64,000 nucleotides of DNA from Methanolobus sp. WCC4 (GTDB lineage: Archaea > Halobacteriota > Methanosarcinia > Methanosarcinales > Methanosarcinaceae): the NCBI RefSeq assembly GCF_038022665.1, contig NZ_CP150629.1, positions 2,338,480 through 2,402,479 on the forward strand, written 5' to 3'. Within the stretch, counting starts at the first letter, position 1; every line of letters starts with the position of its first letter. The notes beneath the pieces were generated by a model, which saw only the letters and a program-made list of their open reading frames with translations, ran no database searches and was not told the DNA's origin. Positions 28,245-37,720 of the stretch are shown in pieces. A program made the translations under genes and the position numbers.

Positions 28245-28787
28245 TCACTCAATAAAGACCATTGCTGCTGTAACAGTTGTCCACTTGCCATCCTTATCTC
28301 CATACGCAGTCTGGCAATAATGGGTCGTATTTATGATATGTCCGCTTGCCTTGTACATCTGTTCCCTTTCATGCCATGCACTATCGGAATCGAACTCTAT
28401 CCCCAGGGTTGTTGCAAGCATGGTTGCTGCTATGTCCTCTGCGTACTCGCCTGCAATGAGTTCATCCTCTCCAAAGGAATGATGCTCTGAAATATACCCA
28501 TAATTGTCCTCATTGACCGGAACCGCAGTCCCGACGGCTGCTGCAACCAGCCTCTGGGGCTCATTGGTCTCATTACGTGCAAGGACACAATGTACTATCT
28601 CACCTGCTGGCAGATCCTTTATTCCCTCTTCCCTGGATACGAGTTTACAGTTCGGTGGAAGTATGCTGGAAACTTTGACAAGATTGTATTTCTCGATCAT
28701 CGCATCACGCAGTGCCAATTCAAAAGACGCTAATCTATCTTTATGCACACCAACACCTTTAGTTAAAAAACATTTCTTGGGAACCAT
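28245..28787 (-). CDS. pdaD: Pyruvoyl-dependent arginine decarboxylase
   Basis: A 180-residue proenzyme of the archaeal PdaD family that makes agmatine from arginine for polyamine synthesis and for the agmatidine modification of tRNA-Ile. It self-cleaves between serines in LVKVSSILPPNC (near residue 42), converting the second serine to pyruvoyl. Other conserved blocks are VHCVLARNETNEPQRLVAAAVGTAVP and YGYISEHHSFGEDE. I choose ATG 28787 (MVPKKCFLTKG), preceded by GTGATGAT. The gene stands alone. Family assignment is secure from the cleavage site and overall length. Confidence 0.95.
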   Translation of the reverse strand: MVPKKCFLTKGVGVHKDRLASFELALRDAMIEKYNLVKVSSILPPNCKLVSREEGIKDLPAGEIVHCVLARNETNEPQRLVAAAVGTAVPVNEDNYGYISEHHSFGEDELIAGEYAEDIAATMLATTLGIEFDSDSAWHEREQMYKASGHIINTTHYCQTAYGDKDGKWTTVTAAMVFIE

Positions 28788-29025
28788 TTGTATCATCACT
28801 TCAGTTACTATTCATACTGGACTCCATGAACATATCGTTTTCCATACTTCACGTAAGGTCAGATGATATGAGAATGAAAGGCAACACAGGAAATTGCATC
28901 TTATTATAATAAAGTTGTGCACCCGGCAATTCGGCATCAAGAACAGTGGAACTATAAATATTCCAGCTATTGGACTATAAGCTTTAAAGGATAAGAAACC
29001 TAATAGCCACCGGAGCCAGCCAAAA

Positions 29026-31830
29026 ATGGATATTTCTCAGCTTATCGAAATGATCAGATCATCAAGAAGATATGAAGGACAGATATCTCACATAGAGGAC
29101 GTACCGGCCAGAGAAGCAGAGTACAGGGATGTCGAGATCAATCCACTTATCAGATATGCAATGAGTGAGAATGGCATCGATAAGCTCTATGTTCATCAGG
29201 CTGAAGCTGTTGAGCTGGCAAGACGAAGGAAGAACATAGTACTTTCGACCAGTACCGCCAGCGGTAAATCAATGTGCTACATGCTCCCCATATTCGAACG
29301 CCTTCTTGAAGAACCACATGCTACCGCGCTTTACATATCACCCCTGAACGCCCTTGTGAATGACCAGCTTGACACCTTCAGGAATCTCAGTCATACAATG
29401 GGTTTGAATGTGAACATCGACCGTTTTGTGGGTTCCATGACGAAGTCCGAGAAGGATGCGGTCAAATATGGTAACACAAAGATCATCTTCACCAATCCCG
29501 AAATGCTTCATTTAAGCTTCCTGCAATGGAAACACCAATGGAAGTATTTCCTTTCCAATCTGAATTTCATTGTCCTGGACGAGAGCCACACATACAGCGG
29601 GGTAATGGGAAGCCACATGGGAAATCTCCTGAGAAGACTGAACCGTATCTGCAAACACTATGGATCAGACCCACAGTACATATGCTGCACTGCAACCATC
29701 GGTAATCCGGTAGCTCACAGTTCTGCCCTTACCGGAAAGGAACTCAACCTGATAGATAACGACAGTTCAGGCCAGGGTCCGCAGAAGTTCATGTTCTGGA
29801 ACCCTCCCCTATATTCAAGATCAAGTAATTTCACCCGGAGAAAAGCAAGTTTTGGAGAGACTGTCGACCTTTTCACAACCTTTGTCCAGAATGATCTCCA
29901 GACGATAGCCTTTGCACGTTCAAGACAGAAGGTCGAGAGGATGTACGTCCAGGCAAAGAACACACTTGCAGAAAGGGGAGGCGAGGAAAGGATCAGCCCT
30001 TACAGAGGAGGATACCACGGGAATGAACGTGAGGCCATAGAAAAAGAGCTTGCACAGGGTAACATAGATGGTGTGATATCCACCAATGCCCTGGAGCTTG
30101 GAATTGATATCGGTGGACTTGATGCCTGTATCATGGACGGTTTCCCGGGGACCATCATGAGTGCCAGACAACAGGCAGGAAGAGCGGGCCGTGGAAGCAG
30201 GGAAAGTATAGTTGCACTTGTAGCTGACTCCAATGCGCTTGACCAGTATTACATGAGAAATCCACAGGACTTCTTCAGGCGGGATTGTGAGGAGGCTGTG
30301 GTCAATGTCTCGAACCGCTACATTCAGGCAGGTCATTTATTATGTGCTGCAAAGGAACTTCCCTTGAGATCAGAGGACAGTGAATATTTCGGTCCTGAGT
30401 TCGATACCATCGTAAAGGTACTTGAGGAAGAGGATCTGCTTGAAGGAGCTAATGAGAAGCGTTCACTTGACCCGAACCCTCACATGAGCTTGTCCATACG
30501 CAGCATCGATAATGATAATTACACGATTATCGACAGGACTACCAGAAAACCTCTGGAAAAGGATATTGAAAGACTGCGTGCATACAGGGAAGCCTTCGAA
30601 GGTGCGGTGTACATCAACAAAGGCACTCCTTACTGTGTCACAAGACTTGACCATGAGAAGAAAGAGATACATGTTGAGAAGGCACAGGATGGATACTATA
30701 CAAGGTCGCAGGTATCATCGGACATCGTTGTGAGAGAAGTTGTAGAAACAAAGACCCTTGAAACATATCCCGATGTGAAGGTAGGTTTCGGTGATGTCGA
30801 TGTTACCCAGCAGGTGACAGGCTACAGGAAGTTCCAGCAGCGAACGGAAACGGAACTCGGACAGGTGCCTCTGGACATGCCTGAGTTCAGACTTGAGACG
30901 GAAGCCCTGTGGCTTGAACTACCCTTCGAATTCACAGAACTTGTAAATGAATATGACCGCGACCTTGCAGGCGGTATACATGCCATCGAGCATGCTATGA
31001 TAGCAATGTATCCACTCCATCTGCTTGCTGACAGGAACGATGTCGGAGGTGTTTCCACACCAGAGCATGCTGACCTTTCCCATAACACCGGCATATTCGT
31101 ATATGACGGACATCCAGGAGGTGTCGGGTATGCTGAAAGTGGTTATGAGAAGATTACGGAGATGCTTGAGGTGACCCTGCGGTCCATTGAGAGCTGCCCG
31201 TGCTTCGATGGTTGTCCTTCATGCATCCAGTCACCGAAATGTGGTAACAACAACAGTCCTCTTGACAAGGATGCAGCGATAATAATACTCCGTAAGATGC
31301 TCGATAAGCCTGCATATATTCCTCAGAAGAGGAAAGTTGTCAGGAAAACTGAAAGGCCAGGCTGGAAAGAGACCGCTGGACCTGTACAAAGGAAGCCTGA
31401 GGACAGGCCATTCGATCATAATGCTGCACTTAACAGGGCAAGAAGAAAACTCAGGCAGCGTGACCGTAAAACGGTCTCTGAATGGATACAGGAAGGTGTC
31501 AAAGCAGGAAAGGAAAAGAACAGGGAACTTGCCTATGAGTGTTTTGAGGCTGCACTCCAGATCCAGCCACATAATGCCACAGCCCTTATGAACAAAGGAA
31601 TAACATGCCTCCATCTTGGTCAGAACCAGATGGCACTGACCTGCTTTAACAAACTTATAAGTAGGGGCTATGGAAAAAGTGTGGTCTGGAAGCACAAAGG
31701 TATTGCACTTCACAGGCTTGGCGACTATATTGGCGCTGTAGAGATGTTCGATGAGGCTTTGAAAGAAAAGCCGGATGATACTAAACTGCAGGAACTAAGG
31801 AAGAGGTCATTTGAAAAGGTCCGGCAATGA
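29026..31830 (+). CDS. Hrq1/YprA-type DEAD/DEAH helicase with C-terminal TPR repeats
   Basis: A 934-residue superfamily 2 helicase. Motif I STSTASGKS is near residue 77; motif II VLDESHTYSG near 183; motif III CCTATIG; motif VI QQAGRAGRG near 382. A region resembling DUF1998/MZB follows, with a four-cysteine cluster CPCFDGCPSCIQSPKCG near 725 that probably binds zinc. The last 120 residues hold about three TPR units (AYECFEAALQIQPHNATAL and AVEMFDEALKEKPDD), which is unusual for this helicase group and suggests a protein-binding module. DNA unwinding in repair is the family role. No operon partner is seen. Confidence 0.93.
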   Translation: MDISQLIEMIRSSRRYEGQISHIEDVPAREAEYRDVEINPLIRYAMSENGIDKLYVHQAEAVELARRRKNIVLSTSTASGKSMCYMLPIFERLLEEPHATALYISPLNALVNDQLDTFRNLSHTMGLNVNIDRFVGSMTKSEKDAVKYGNTKIIFTNPEMLHLSFLQWKHQWKYFLSNLNFIVLDESHTYSGVMGSHMGNLLRRLNRICKHYGSDPQYICCTATIGNPVAHSSALTGKELNLIDNDSSGQGPQKFMFWNPPLYSRSSNFTRRKASFGETVDLFTTFVQNDLQTIAFARSRQKVERMYVQAKNTLAERGGEERISPYRGGYHGNEREAIEKELAQGNIDGVISTNALELGIDIGGLDACIMDGFPGTIMSARQQAGRAGRGSRESIVALVADSNALDQYYMRNPQDFFRRDCEEAVVNVSNRYIQAGHLLCAAKELPLRSEDSEYFGPEFDTIVKVLEEEDLLEGANEKRSLDPNPHMSLSIRSIDNDNYTIIDRTTRKPLEKDIERLRAYREAFEGAVYINKGTPYCVTRLDHEKKEIHVEKAQDGYYTRSQVSSDIVVREVVETKTLETYPDVKVGFGDVDVTQQVTGYRKFQQRTETELGQVPLDMPEFRLETEALWLELPFEFTELVNEYDRDLAGGIHAIEHAMIAMYPLHLLADRNDVGGVSTPEHADLSHNTGIFVYDGHPGGVGYAESGYEKITEMLEVTLRSIESCPCFDGCPSCIQSPKCGNNNSPLDKDAAIIILRKMLDKPAYIPQKRKVVRKTERPGWKETAGPVQRKPEDRPFDHNAALNRARRKLRQRDRKTVSEWIQEGVKAGKEKNRELAYECFEAALQIQPHNATALMNKGITCLHLGQNQMALTCFNKLISRGYGKSVVWKHKGIALHRLGDYIGAVEMFDEALKEKPDDTKLQELRKRSFEKVRQ

Positions 31831-31836
31831 TGTGTT

Positions 31837-32273
31837 TCAACCTTTGGCCTTCTCGATATATTTTATCAGGTCATGTAGTGGTTTTGTTCCACCGGATATC
31901 AGGAAACCTGTTACAATCGAGTCTATTACCGGAAGGACTGTTACACCAAGCATTTCCAGGAATCGTAGCTGCAGCAGAAATGCCAGAGGCAGTCCCAGGA
32001 ACGAAGTCATAACGAATACACCAAGGACCATACGATTATCCCTTTGATTTTTGTATTTCAGCAGGGTATGGAGTTCATCGTATAGTCTTTTCTCTTCTTC
32101 TTTCCCGATGTCACTATCCAGCTTTGCTTTTATCTTCTCTATTTGAAAAGAAGTTACCTCGATGTCAGCCTTGGTATCATCATACGCCCGAAGGATTTTA
32201 TTATAGAATCAGTGATCCGTTCAATTACCTGGGCAGCCACATAGAATATTGCAAAGACATCTATTACGGACAT
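31837..32273 (-). pseudogene. Small membrane protein gene split by a frameshift
   Basis: Two minus-strand frames together make one sensible protein of about 145 residues. The first starts at ATG 32273 after GGTGTGAG (MSVIDVFAIFYVAAQVIERITDS). The second is open from just after a stop at 32209 with no start codon, and continues ILRAYDDTKADIEV, an acidic/basic coiled helix, two hydrophobic segments (LGVFVMTSFLGLPLAFLL and PVIDSIVTGFLISGG) and GTKPLHDLIKYIEK. The change of frame falls near 32195-32215 (around TCTATAATAAAATCC read on the minus strand). It could be a decayed gene, a sequencing error or a programmed shift; no classical slippery heptamer is visible. Confidence 0.65.
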
Positions 32274-32439
32274 TCTCACACCCTGGATAGTAGAATAAAT
32301 GCGATTCAAGTAAAATGAATAATTGTGATCCCGATAAAGGACCATGCATCAACAATACAAATAAAACTGTATAGTATATATCGATTTCCTGAAAGTAATT
32401 AAAAAAGAGTTTGAACTCAGGATGAGTTCAAATAACTGC

Positions 32440-32904
32440 TTATGCTTCAACGATCTTGATGCTGAATGTCAGAGCCTTGCCTGCAAGTGGATGGTTCATA
32501 TCAAGGACTATAGTCTCGTCTGTGACCTCAGCGATCCTTGCCGGCATCTGCTGGCCATCTGCCGTGCCTACCATGATCACCATTCCTGCAGATATCTCAC
32601 AATCAGACTGGAGCATTGACCTTGGAACGGTCTGTGTCATATCGGGGTTCACTTCACCATAAGCATCAGCAGCCTCTATCCTGAATGTCTTCTCTTCCCC
32701 CACTTCCATACCCTTTACAGCTTCGTCAAAACCAGGGATGACCTGACCTGCACCTACTGTGAACACAAGAGGTTCGTCATGTTTCTCAGAACTATCAAAA
32801 ACAGTACCGTCATCAAGTGTGCCGGTATAATCGATCGTAATGGTATCTCCATCTTCTATTGGCAAAATATCAACTCGGTTTATACAAAACAAGCTCTCAC
32901 TCAT
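32440..32904 (-). CDS. FKBP-type peptidyl-prolyl isomerase (SlyD-like)
   Basis: A 154-residue prolyl isomerase and chaperone. The FKBP core is ITIDYTGTLDDGTVFDSS, FTVGAGQVIPGFDEAVKGM and EVGEEKTFRIEAADAYGE, followed by an insert-in-flap domain (residues about 85-135, VPRSMLQSD...GMVIMVG) and the closing strand LDMNHPLAGKALTFSIKI, the arrangement seen in SlyD and short archaeal FKBPs. It lacks a His-rich metal tail and a signal peptide, so it acts in the cytoplasm. ATG 32904 is taken as start; TTG 32865 (MPIEDGDT) would also give a complete FKBP and better matches the usual family N-terminus. Monocistronic. Confidence 0.92.
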   Translation of the reverse strand: MSESLFCINRVDILPIEDGDTITIDYTGTLDDGTVFDSSEKHDEPLVFTVGAGQVIPGFDEAVKGMEVGEEKTFRIEAADAYGEVNPDMTQTVPRSMLQSDCEISAGMVIMVGTADGQQMPARIAEVTDETIVLDMNHPLAGKALTFSIKIVEA

Positions 32905-33040
32905 TTTAGCTCAATGGAGGTAGGGACATTACTTAGGTGTTTTGGTAACACTATAAAATCAGAATGCTGAGGCTCCAACAGACTGTACAGCAAACCTGTT
33001 AAATATATAGCCATTATTGTATATTTTAATCATTAACCAG

Positions 33041-33697
33041 GTGATAGACATTATAGACCTGTTACAAGCTCTTGTTCTGGGAATCACAGTAGGCATATCT
33101 GCCGCCATTATTCCCGGCCCCATGATGTTCGCGACCATTGGTATCTCCATGAAGAACGGATGGAGGACAGGACCATGGGTATTCATTGGACATGCACTCG
33201 TAGAAACGGTTATCTTCCTGCTTATCCTTGCCGGTGCCACAGCTTTTCTGGGAGACAGGTTGATGTCATACATATCAATCATAGGAGGAGCTATGATGCT
33301 ACTATTCGCATTGGTTCTCATCAGTAGTGCAAAAAAGGTTTCCACAATGGATATCTCTGCATCTTCCGGAAAACAGGAACTCTCATCGGGTCCTGTATCT
33401 GCAGGTATACTGACCTCTGCTTTGAACCCTTCGCTTGTAATATGGTGGCTGACCGCAGGCAGTGCCATCATTCTTCAGGAATATCTGTTAGGTATCTCCG
33501 CAGTTATCGTGTTTATCCTTGGACACTGGCTGGCAGACCTTGGATTCCTTGTAGCGGTCTCATCTTCATTCTCAAGAGGAAAAGAGCTATTCTCACCACG
33601 GACACACGAAAGGATACTGTACTTCTGCGGAGCATTTATGGCTGTTTTCGGCCTGTGGTTCCTTGCCAATTATGATAATGTCTCTGCATTTTTCTGA
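33041..33697 (+). CDS. LysE-family amino acid exporter
   Basis: A membrane protein of about 218 residues with six hydrophobic segments in the LysE/RhtB pattern: ALVLGITVGISAAIIPGPMMFATI carries the conserved G...PGP motif, and ALNPSLVIWWLTAGSAI the second-half NP motif. LysE proteins export basic or neutral amino acids by proton exchange. GTG 33041 overlaps the GGTGA ribosome-like site at 33040-33044, so translation might in fact begin at the ATT codon at 33050 or at an upstream TTG (33017); the sequence leaves this open. It is divergent from FKBP and convergent with the large oxidoreductase. Confidence 0.85.
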   Translation: MIDIIDLLQALVLGITVGISAAIIPGPMMFATIGISMKNGWRTGPWVFIGHALVETVIFLLILAGATAFLGDRLMSYISIIGGAMMLLFALVLISSAKKVSTMDISASSGKQELSSGPVSAGILTSALNPSLVIWWLTAGSAIILQEYLLGISAVIVFILGHWLADLGFLVAVSSSFSRGKELFSPRTHERILYFCGAFMAVFGLWFLANYDNVSAFF

Positions 33698-33760
33698 GGA
33701 GAGAAAACAAAAAGGAGGAAAACGACCGACTTATAGGCCTTTTCCCTGTAACAATTCACC

Positions 33761-36454
33761 TCATTTATGGCGAACACAACTTGTGCCAAGCAGTTCTATC
33801 GCCTGCTTCATGAACTGGCCGATCGTTTCCGTAGGATCATATGTGACCTCTATTCCCATGGATTCACACAGTATATCCGTTATATCCTTCTGTTTAACAG
33901 GTGCTTCCATCATATTGGTGGTCAGATTGAGTTGTGATGCACAACCCGCACAATTGGTAATAACGTAATCTGCTCCTGTGTCCATTGCCTCACAGACACG
34001 TTTCTCTCCGCAATGAGCAACCGTAGGCAGGTCATCGAAAGATGTAACGATTCCACAACAAAGAGCATCTTCCCTGTTGTGTTCCATTTCCACAAGAGAC
34101 ACACCCGGAATGGCATTTATCACGTTCCTTGGATACTCATAGGCACCGAACCACCTTGATACATGGCATGCATCGTGGTATGTTACCCTCTTATCAACCG
34201 GCTTCCCGAGATCAAGCTTTCCATCCCTGATAAGTTCATCAAGGAGTACAACCACGTGCTTTGTCTCAATATCCCAGTCAAGACCAAGCATCTCTGCAAC
34301 GGCAGCATATTGTTCGGTGAAGGTGGCAAAGCATCCCGGGCAGGAGAATAGCAGTGTCTTTACACCCTTCTCATTGATCAGGTTGATATTTTTCTCAACA
34401 GTGCTCACGAAGTCCTCGGTGTATCCTCCGAGTGCAAGATAAAGACCACAGCATATATTGTCCTGTTCTCCGAGGTTAACCAGTTCGACACCTGCCCTGT
34501 TCAGTATCCTTACTATGTTCTGAGGCATGTTCTTTGTAACAGCAGAAGACCAGCAGCCTGGCCAGTATCCAATTGCTCCCGTGTCAACCATCTTCATATC
34601 ATCAGCCTTCCACTCAAGCGCTTCTTCTGGCAGTCCCCAGAAGTTTCCTGCTTTGAGTACGTTCTCCCTGATGATCCCAAGACCTGTGTTCTCAAAATCC
34701 TTCTGTCCCATGATGCTGCGCATATTTATGAAATTGTGAGCTATTGACAGGTCTGTCTGGCATTTAAGATCACATTTCTTACAGGTAGCGCACAGGAACA
34801 TTGTGGATGCGAATTCCTCGTCGAATTCGATATTACCTTTCAGATATTCGGAGAGCAGGTACCATTTACCCCTTGGTGATCTGCTTTCCCATGGGTCTGC
34901 GTCATACACGGTACAGGTGGTCTTACAGGCTCCGCACTGCGCACAGATGAATGCATCCTTCCCTATCTCCTCAGGTAATTTGTCACCATACTTGTATTCC
35001 ACATCTTTCCCATCCATGATCTTCCCTGCAAAGCTCATTAAGGATCGACCCTTGCTGGCACCTTTCATGGCAATGGAAAGTTGTTTTATAGGGGAGTTCT
35101 TCTCAACCGAAGGTGGCAGGATCTTTCCCGGGTTCATTATATGTGCGGGGTCGAACTCCTTCTTGAAAGCAACTACCCTGTTGAACAGTGCCTCTCCCAG
35201 CAACTCCTTTGACTCATCAGTGAAGAATATGCCTGTGGCAGTAAGTCTTCCTCCCATCTTCTTCGCAATGTCGGCAACTATGAGCGACGATGAGAATTTC
35301 AATGGATAATTGGTCTTTCTTTCATCGGCCAGCATGAATCCCATCATGATGAGCCTGTCAGGGGTTTCCATTATGCCTTCAAAGACGAACTCACCCTTGA
35401 ATTTCCTGTCAACTGCCTTCAGGAAATCTCCCAGTGAATCTGTTGGTACGATAAGTTCACTTGCAACCAGCGAAGGACCAAGACGCTTGAGCCTCATTGT
35501 GCGGAACCTGTTGTGCCACTCGTGAACTGCAACATCTTCAGGGAGGATCTCACCTTTATTGCTGCTGACAATATTTTCGATAAGGGAAGCAACTTCAGCA
35601 TGGGACTGGCCATAAACTAGCTGTGCAATGTATTTGCCCCGTGGCATCTTTGTTTCATTTGCTGCCTGCTGGCTCAGTTCCACATAGCCCGGTGTCTGGA
35701 TGCTTACAGACCACAGGTCAATTCCTGAACCCCTTATCTCATCAAGTGTTGCCTGCAATTCCTTTTCATCTGTGAATGCCGCAAGAACAGGTGTAAGCCC
35801 TTCGGACTTTTTCACTTTGATAGTAACCTTTGTGATTATGCCGGTGATACCTTCAAGAGCATAAACAAGGTCAATATCATCTCCTTCCATTACCTTCAGG
35901 TCACCCATGGGATCGACCATTTCTACCGAAACGATGTTGTCCCGGAAAGTGCCGTACTCATAACTGCCGATGCCACTGCCTCCCTGGGCGACCCATCCGG
36001 CCACCGTAGATGTGGGTGCGCTGCTCGGGTACAGACACAATGCAAGTCCCTTTCTTTTGAGCTTATCATCCAATTCCGACCAGACAACACCAGGTTCTAC
36101 CTCTGCACTGAGATCATCGGGATCAATGGAAATGATATTGTTCATTCTCGCAAGATCGATGACTATACCATTTGCCACGGGAACTGCTCCCCCGAATCCA
36201 CTGGATGCTGCTCCTCGTGGAATGACAGGGATATTATTCTCAATTGCAATTCTGACAAGGGAAGATACCTCTTCGGAGTTTACAGGCTGAACGACTGCAT
36301 CCGGCATTGTGGAAATGGTCTTTTTGACAGAGTCAGGAATGGTTCCCACATCATGGGAATAGACGATCCTTTCAAGTTCACTGAAAGATACGCGATCTTC
36401 AAACATCTCTTCAAGCTTGCTTTTCAAAGCTTCATTGATTGTATAACTGGTCAT
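33761..36454 (-). CDS. FAD/Fe-S/CCG-domain oxidoreductase (GlcD-GlcF or D-lactate dehydrogenase type fusion)
   Basis: An 897-residue fusion. Residues about 50-190 form the FAD-binding PCMH domain (IPRGAASSGFGGAVP, VAQGGSGIGSYEYG), and about 230-450 the FAD-oxidase C-terminal domain ending IMNPGKILPP. Two 4Fe-4S motifs follow (CAQCGACKTTC at 504; CATCKKCDLKC at 555), then two CCG domains (GYWPGCWSS with CCG near 669; HDACHVSRWFG with CCG near 799 and NCAGCASQ) like those of HdrD. Relatives oxidise D-lactate or glycolate. The CCG part could pass electrons to a quinone-like carrier or a heterodisulfide-type partner; that is inference. It is divergent from a FilR1-type regulator, a possible controller. 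Confidence 0.9.
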   Translation of the reverse strand: MTSYTINEALKSKLEEMFEDRVSFSELERIVYSHDVGTIPDSVKKTISTMPDAVVQPVNSEEVSSLVRIAIENNIPVIPRGAASSGFGGAVPVANGIVIDLARMNNIISIDPDDLSAEVEPGVVWSELDDKLKRKGLALCLYPSSAPTSTVAGWVAQGGSGIGSYEYGTFRDNIVSVEMVDPMGDLKVMEGDDIDLVYALEGITGIITKVTIKVKKSEGLTPVLAAFTDEKELQATLDEIRGSGIDLWSVSIQTPGYVELSQQAANETKMPRGKYIAQLVYGQSHAEVASLIENIVSSNKGEILPEDVAVHEWHNRFRTMRLKRLGPSLVASELIVPTDSLGDFLKAVDRKFKGEFVFEGIMETPDRLIMMGFMLADERKTNYPLKFSSSLIVADIAKKMGGRLTATGIFFTDESKELLGEALFNRVVAFKKEFDPAHIMNPGKILPPSVEKNSPIKQLSIAMKGASKGRSLMSFAGKIMDGKDVEYKYGDKLPEEIGKDAFICAQCGACKTTCTVYDADPWESRSPRGKWYLLSEYLKGNIEFDEEFASTMFLCATCKKCDLKCQTDLSIAHNFINMRSIMGQKDFENTGLGIIRENVLKAGNFWGLPEEALEWKADDMKMVDTGAIGYWPGCWSSAVTKNMPQNIVRILNRAGVELVNLGEQDNICCGLYLALGGYTEDFVSTVEKNINLINEKGVKTLLFSCPGCFATFTEQYAAVAEMLGLDWDIETKHVVVLLDELIRDGKLDLGKPVDKRVTYHDACHVSRWFGAYEYPRNVINAIPGVSLVEMEHNREDALCCGIVTSFDDLPTVAHCGEKRVCEAMDTGADYVITNCAGCASQLNLTTNMMEAPVKQKDITDILCESMGIEVTYDPTETIGQFMKQAIELLGTSCVRHK

Positions 36455-36728
36455 GGGTGATGCCTCTATGGTACTGAATCCTACACATTTTCAATCGCGA
36501 GCAACTGTGATGTAACGCCGTTAACAAGTAGATGTTAAGACTGAATACTTATATACTAACCCTCTCCTGTATCGTAAAATCATGAAAAAACATCACAGGG
36601 ATCAAAATAAACAAAGGCGTTAAAAATCGTGAGGGCTTTGAAATGGTCAAAGCCAAATAGATATAATAAATTAGCATGCCTAATATATGAGATATACACA
36701 GTTCCCTTAAATTCAGGATGAAACGTAA
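36455..36728. promoter_or_regulatory. Divergent promoter region between the oxidoreductase and the FilR1-type regulator
   Basis: This 274-base region holds TATA-like elements (TACTTATATACT near 36545-36557; CTAATATATG near 36680-36690), a perfect hairpin at 36634-36654 and a near-palindrome TTAGCATGCCTAA just before the second TATA element. It suits shared control of the two divergent genes. Confidence 0.5.
36634..36654. repeat. Perfect stem-loop upstream of the FilR1-type regulator
   Basis: GGCTTTGA (36634-36641) and TCAAAGCC (36647-36654) are perfect inverted arms around a five-base loop. It lies between two TATA-like elements, about 75 bases before ATG 36729. It could be an operator or a leader hairpin. 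Confidence 0.5.
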
Positions 36729-37544
36729 ATGAAAGCTTCAATTATAGATGCGATCTTCCTTTCCGAAAAAAGAAAAAAGCTTCTTTTACTGCTGATGGAA
36801 GGTCCAAAGGATATCGAAGAAATAAAAGAAGCACTCGATGTTACGTCCAGTGCCATGCTTCCCCAGATCAAGAAGTTGAGAAAGCTCGACCTTATTGTGT
36901 GCAATGAGAGGGTCTATTCCCTGACAGAAGCTGCCAGGATACTCGTTGAAAAAATGGAACCTCTTCTTGGAACCATCGAGGTTTTTGAGGAGAACTATGA
37001 TTACTGGATGAGCCGTCATATCAGCAGTATTCCCGAGGAGTTTCGAAGTCGCTTGTGGAACCTTGGAGAATGTGAACTTAAAAGACCGGACATGATATAT
37101 CTTTTTGAACCACCGGAGGAGTTCAATGAGAGCCTTGCAAAGTCAAAGAATATCAGGACACTTGCTTCATTCTTCCATCCACAGTGTCCGCATAATTATG
37201 CCCAGCTTGCTAAAAAGGGAGTGGATGTAACCCTTATACTCACAAAAGCAGTTTTCGACAGAATGAAAAAGGACGGTTCAAAATATCTTCAAAAAATACT
37301 GGAATCAGAAGGGTCAGAATTGTTCTTCATGAAAGAAGAAATACCCATAGGATCGATCACAGTCACCGACGATATTTTCATGATAACATTGTTTAACAAG
37401 GACCTTGTGCTCGATCATCTGAAACTCATAAGCTATGAACCCCAGGCAAGACAATGGGGACTTGATATTATAGATCATTTCAAGGAGCTAGCGATCCCTG
37501 TTGATAAAGATAAAATGCTTAGGGAGATCGGTGATCAGGAATAG
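36729..37544 (+). CDS. Winged-HTH regulator with FilR1 middle domain (DUF1724; Msr family)
   Basis: A 271-residue transcription regulator. An N-terminal winged helix-turn-helix (residues about 10-75, LLLLMEGPKDIEEIKEALDVTSSAMLPQIKKL) is followed by the FilR1/DUF1724 middle domain (about 120-250, with IRTLASFFHPQCPHNYAQLAKKGVDVTLILT). In Methanosarcina the Msr proteins of this family activate methyltransferase genes, and FilR1 relatives control filament formation in Methanosaeta-type organisms. AGGATGA lies before the ATG. Its divergent position suggests it controls itself and perhaps the oxidoreductase at 33761-36454; the effector is unknown. Confidence 0.9.
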   Translation: MKASIIDAIFLSEKRKKLLLLLMEGPKDIEEIKEALDVTSSAMLPQIKKLRKLDLIVCNERVYSLTEAARILVEKMEPLLGTIEVFEENYDYWMSRHISSIPEEFRSRLWNLGECELKRPDMIYLFEPPEEFNESLAKSKNIRTLASFFHPQCPHNYAQLAKKGVDVTLILTKAVFDRMKKDGSKYLQKILESEGSELFFMKEEIPIGSITVTDDIFMITLFNKDLVLDHLKLISYEPQARQWGLDIIDHFKELAIPVDKDKMLREIGDQE

Positions 37545-37720
37545 GGAAGTGGATATTCAGACCTTTACGTATCTGACAGCATCACCACCAATTGTTTTAA
37601 CACATACCCACACGATCTGAAATATAAATATGTAAAGGTTTGATCTTTATTTTGAGCATTTGCTTATCCATATCTTCTCCATTATAAAAAATAAAATTGA
37701 TATCGGTCAATTTCATATTT

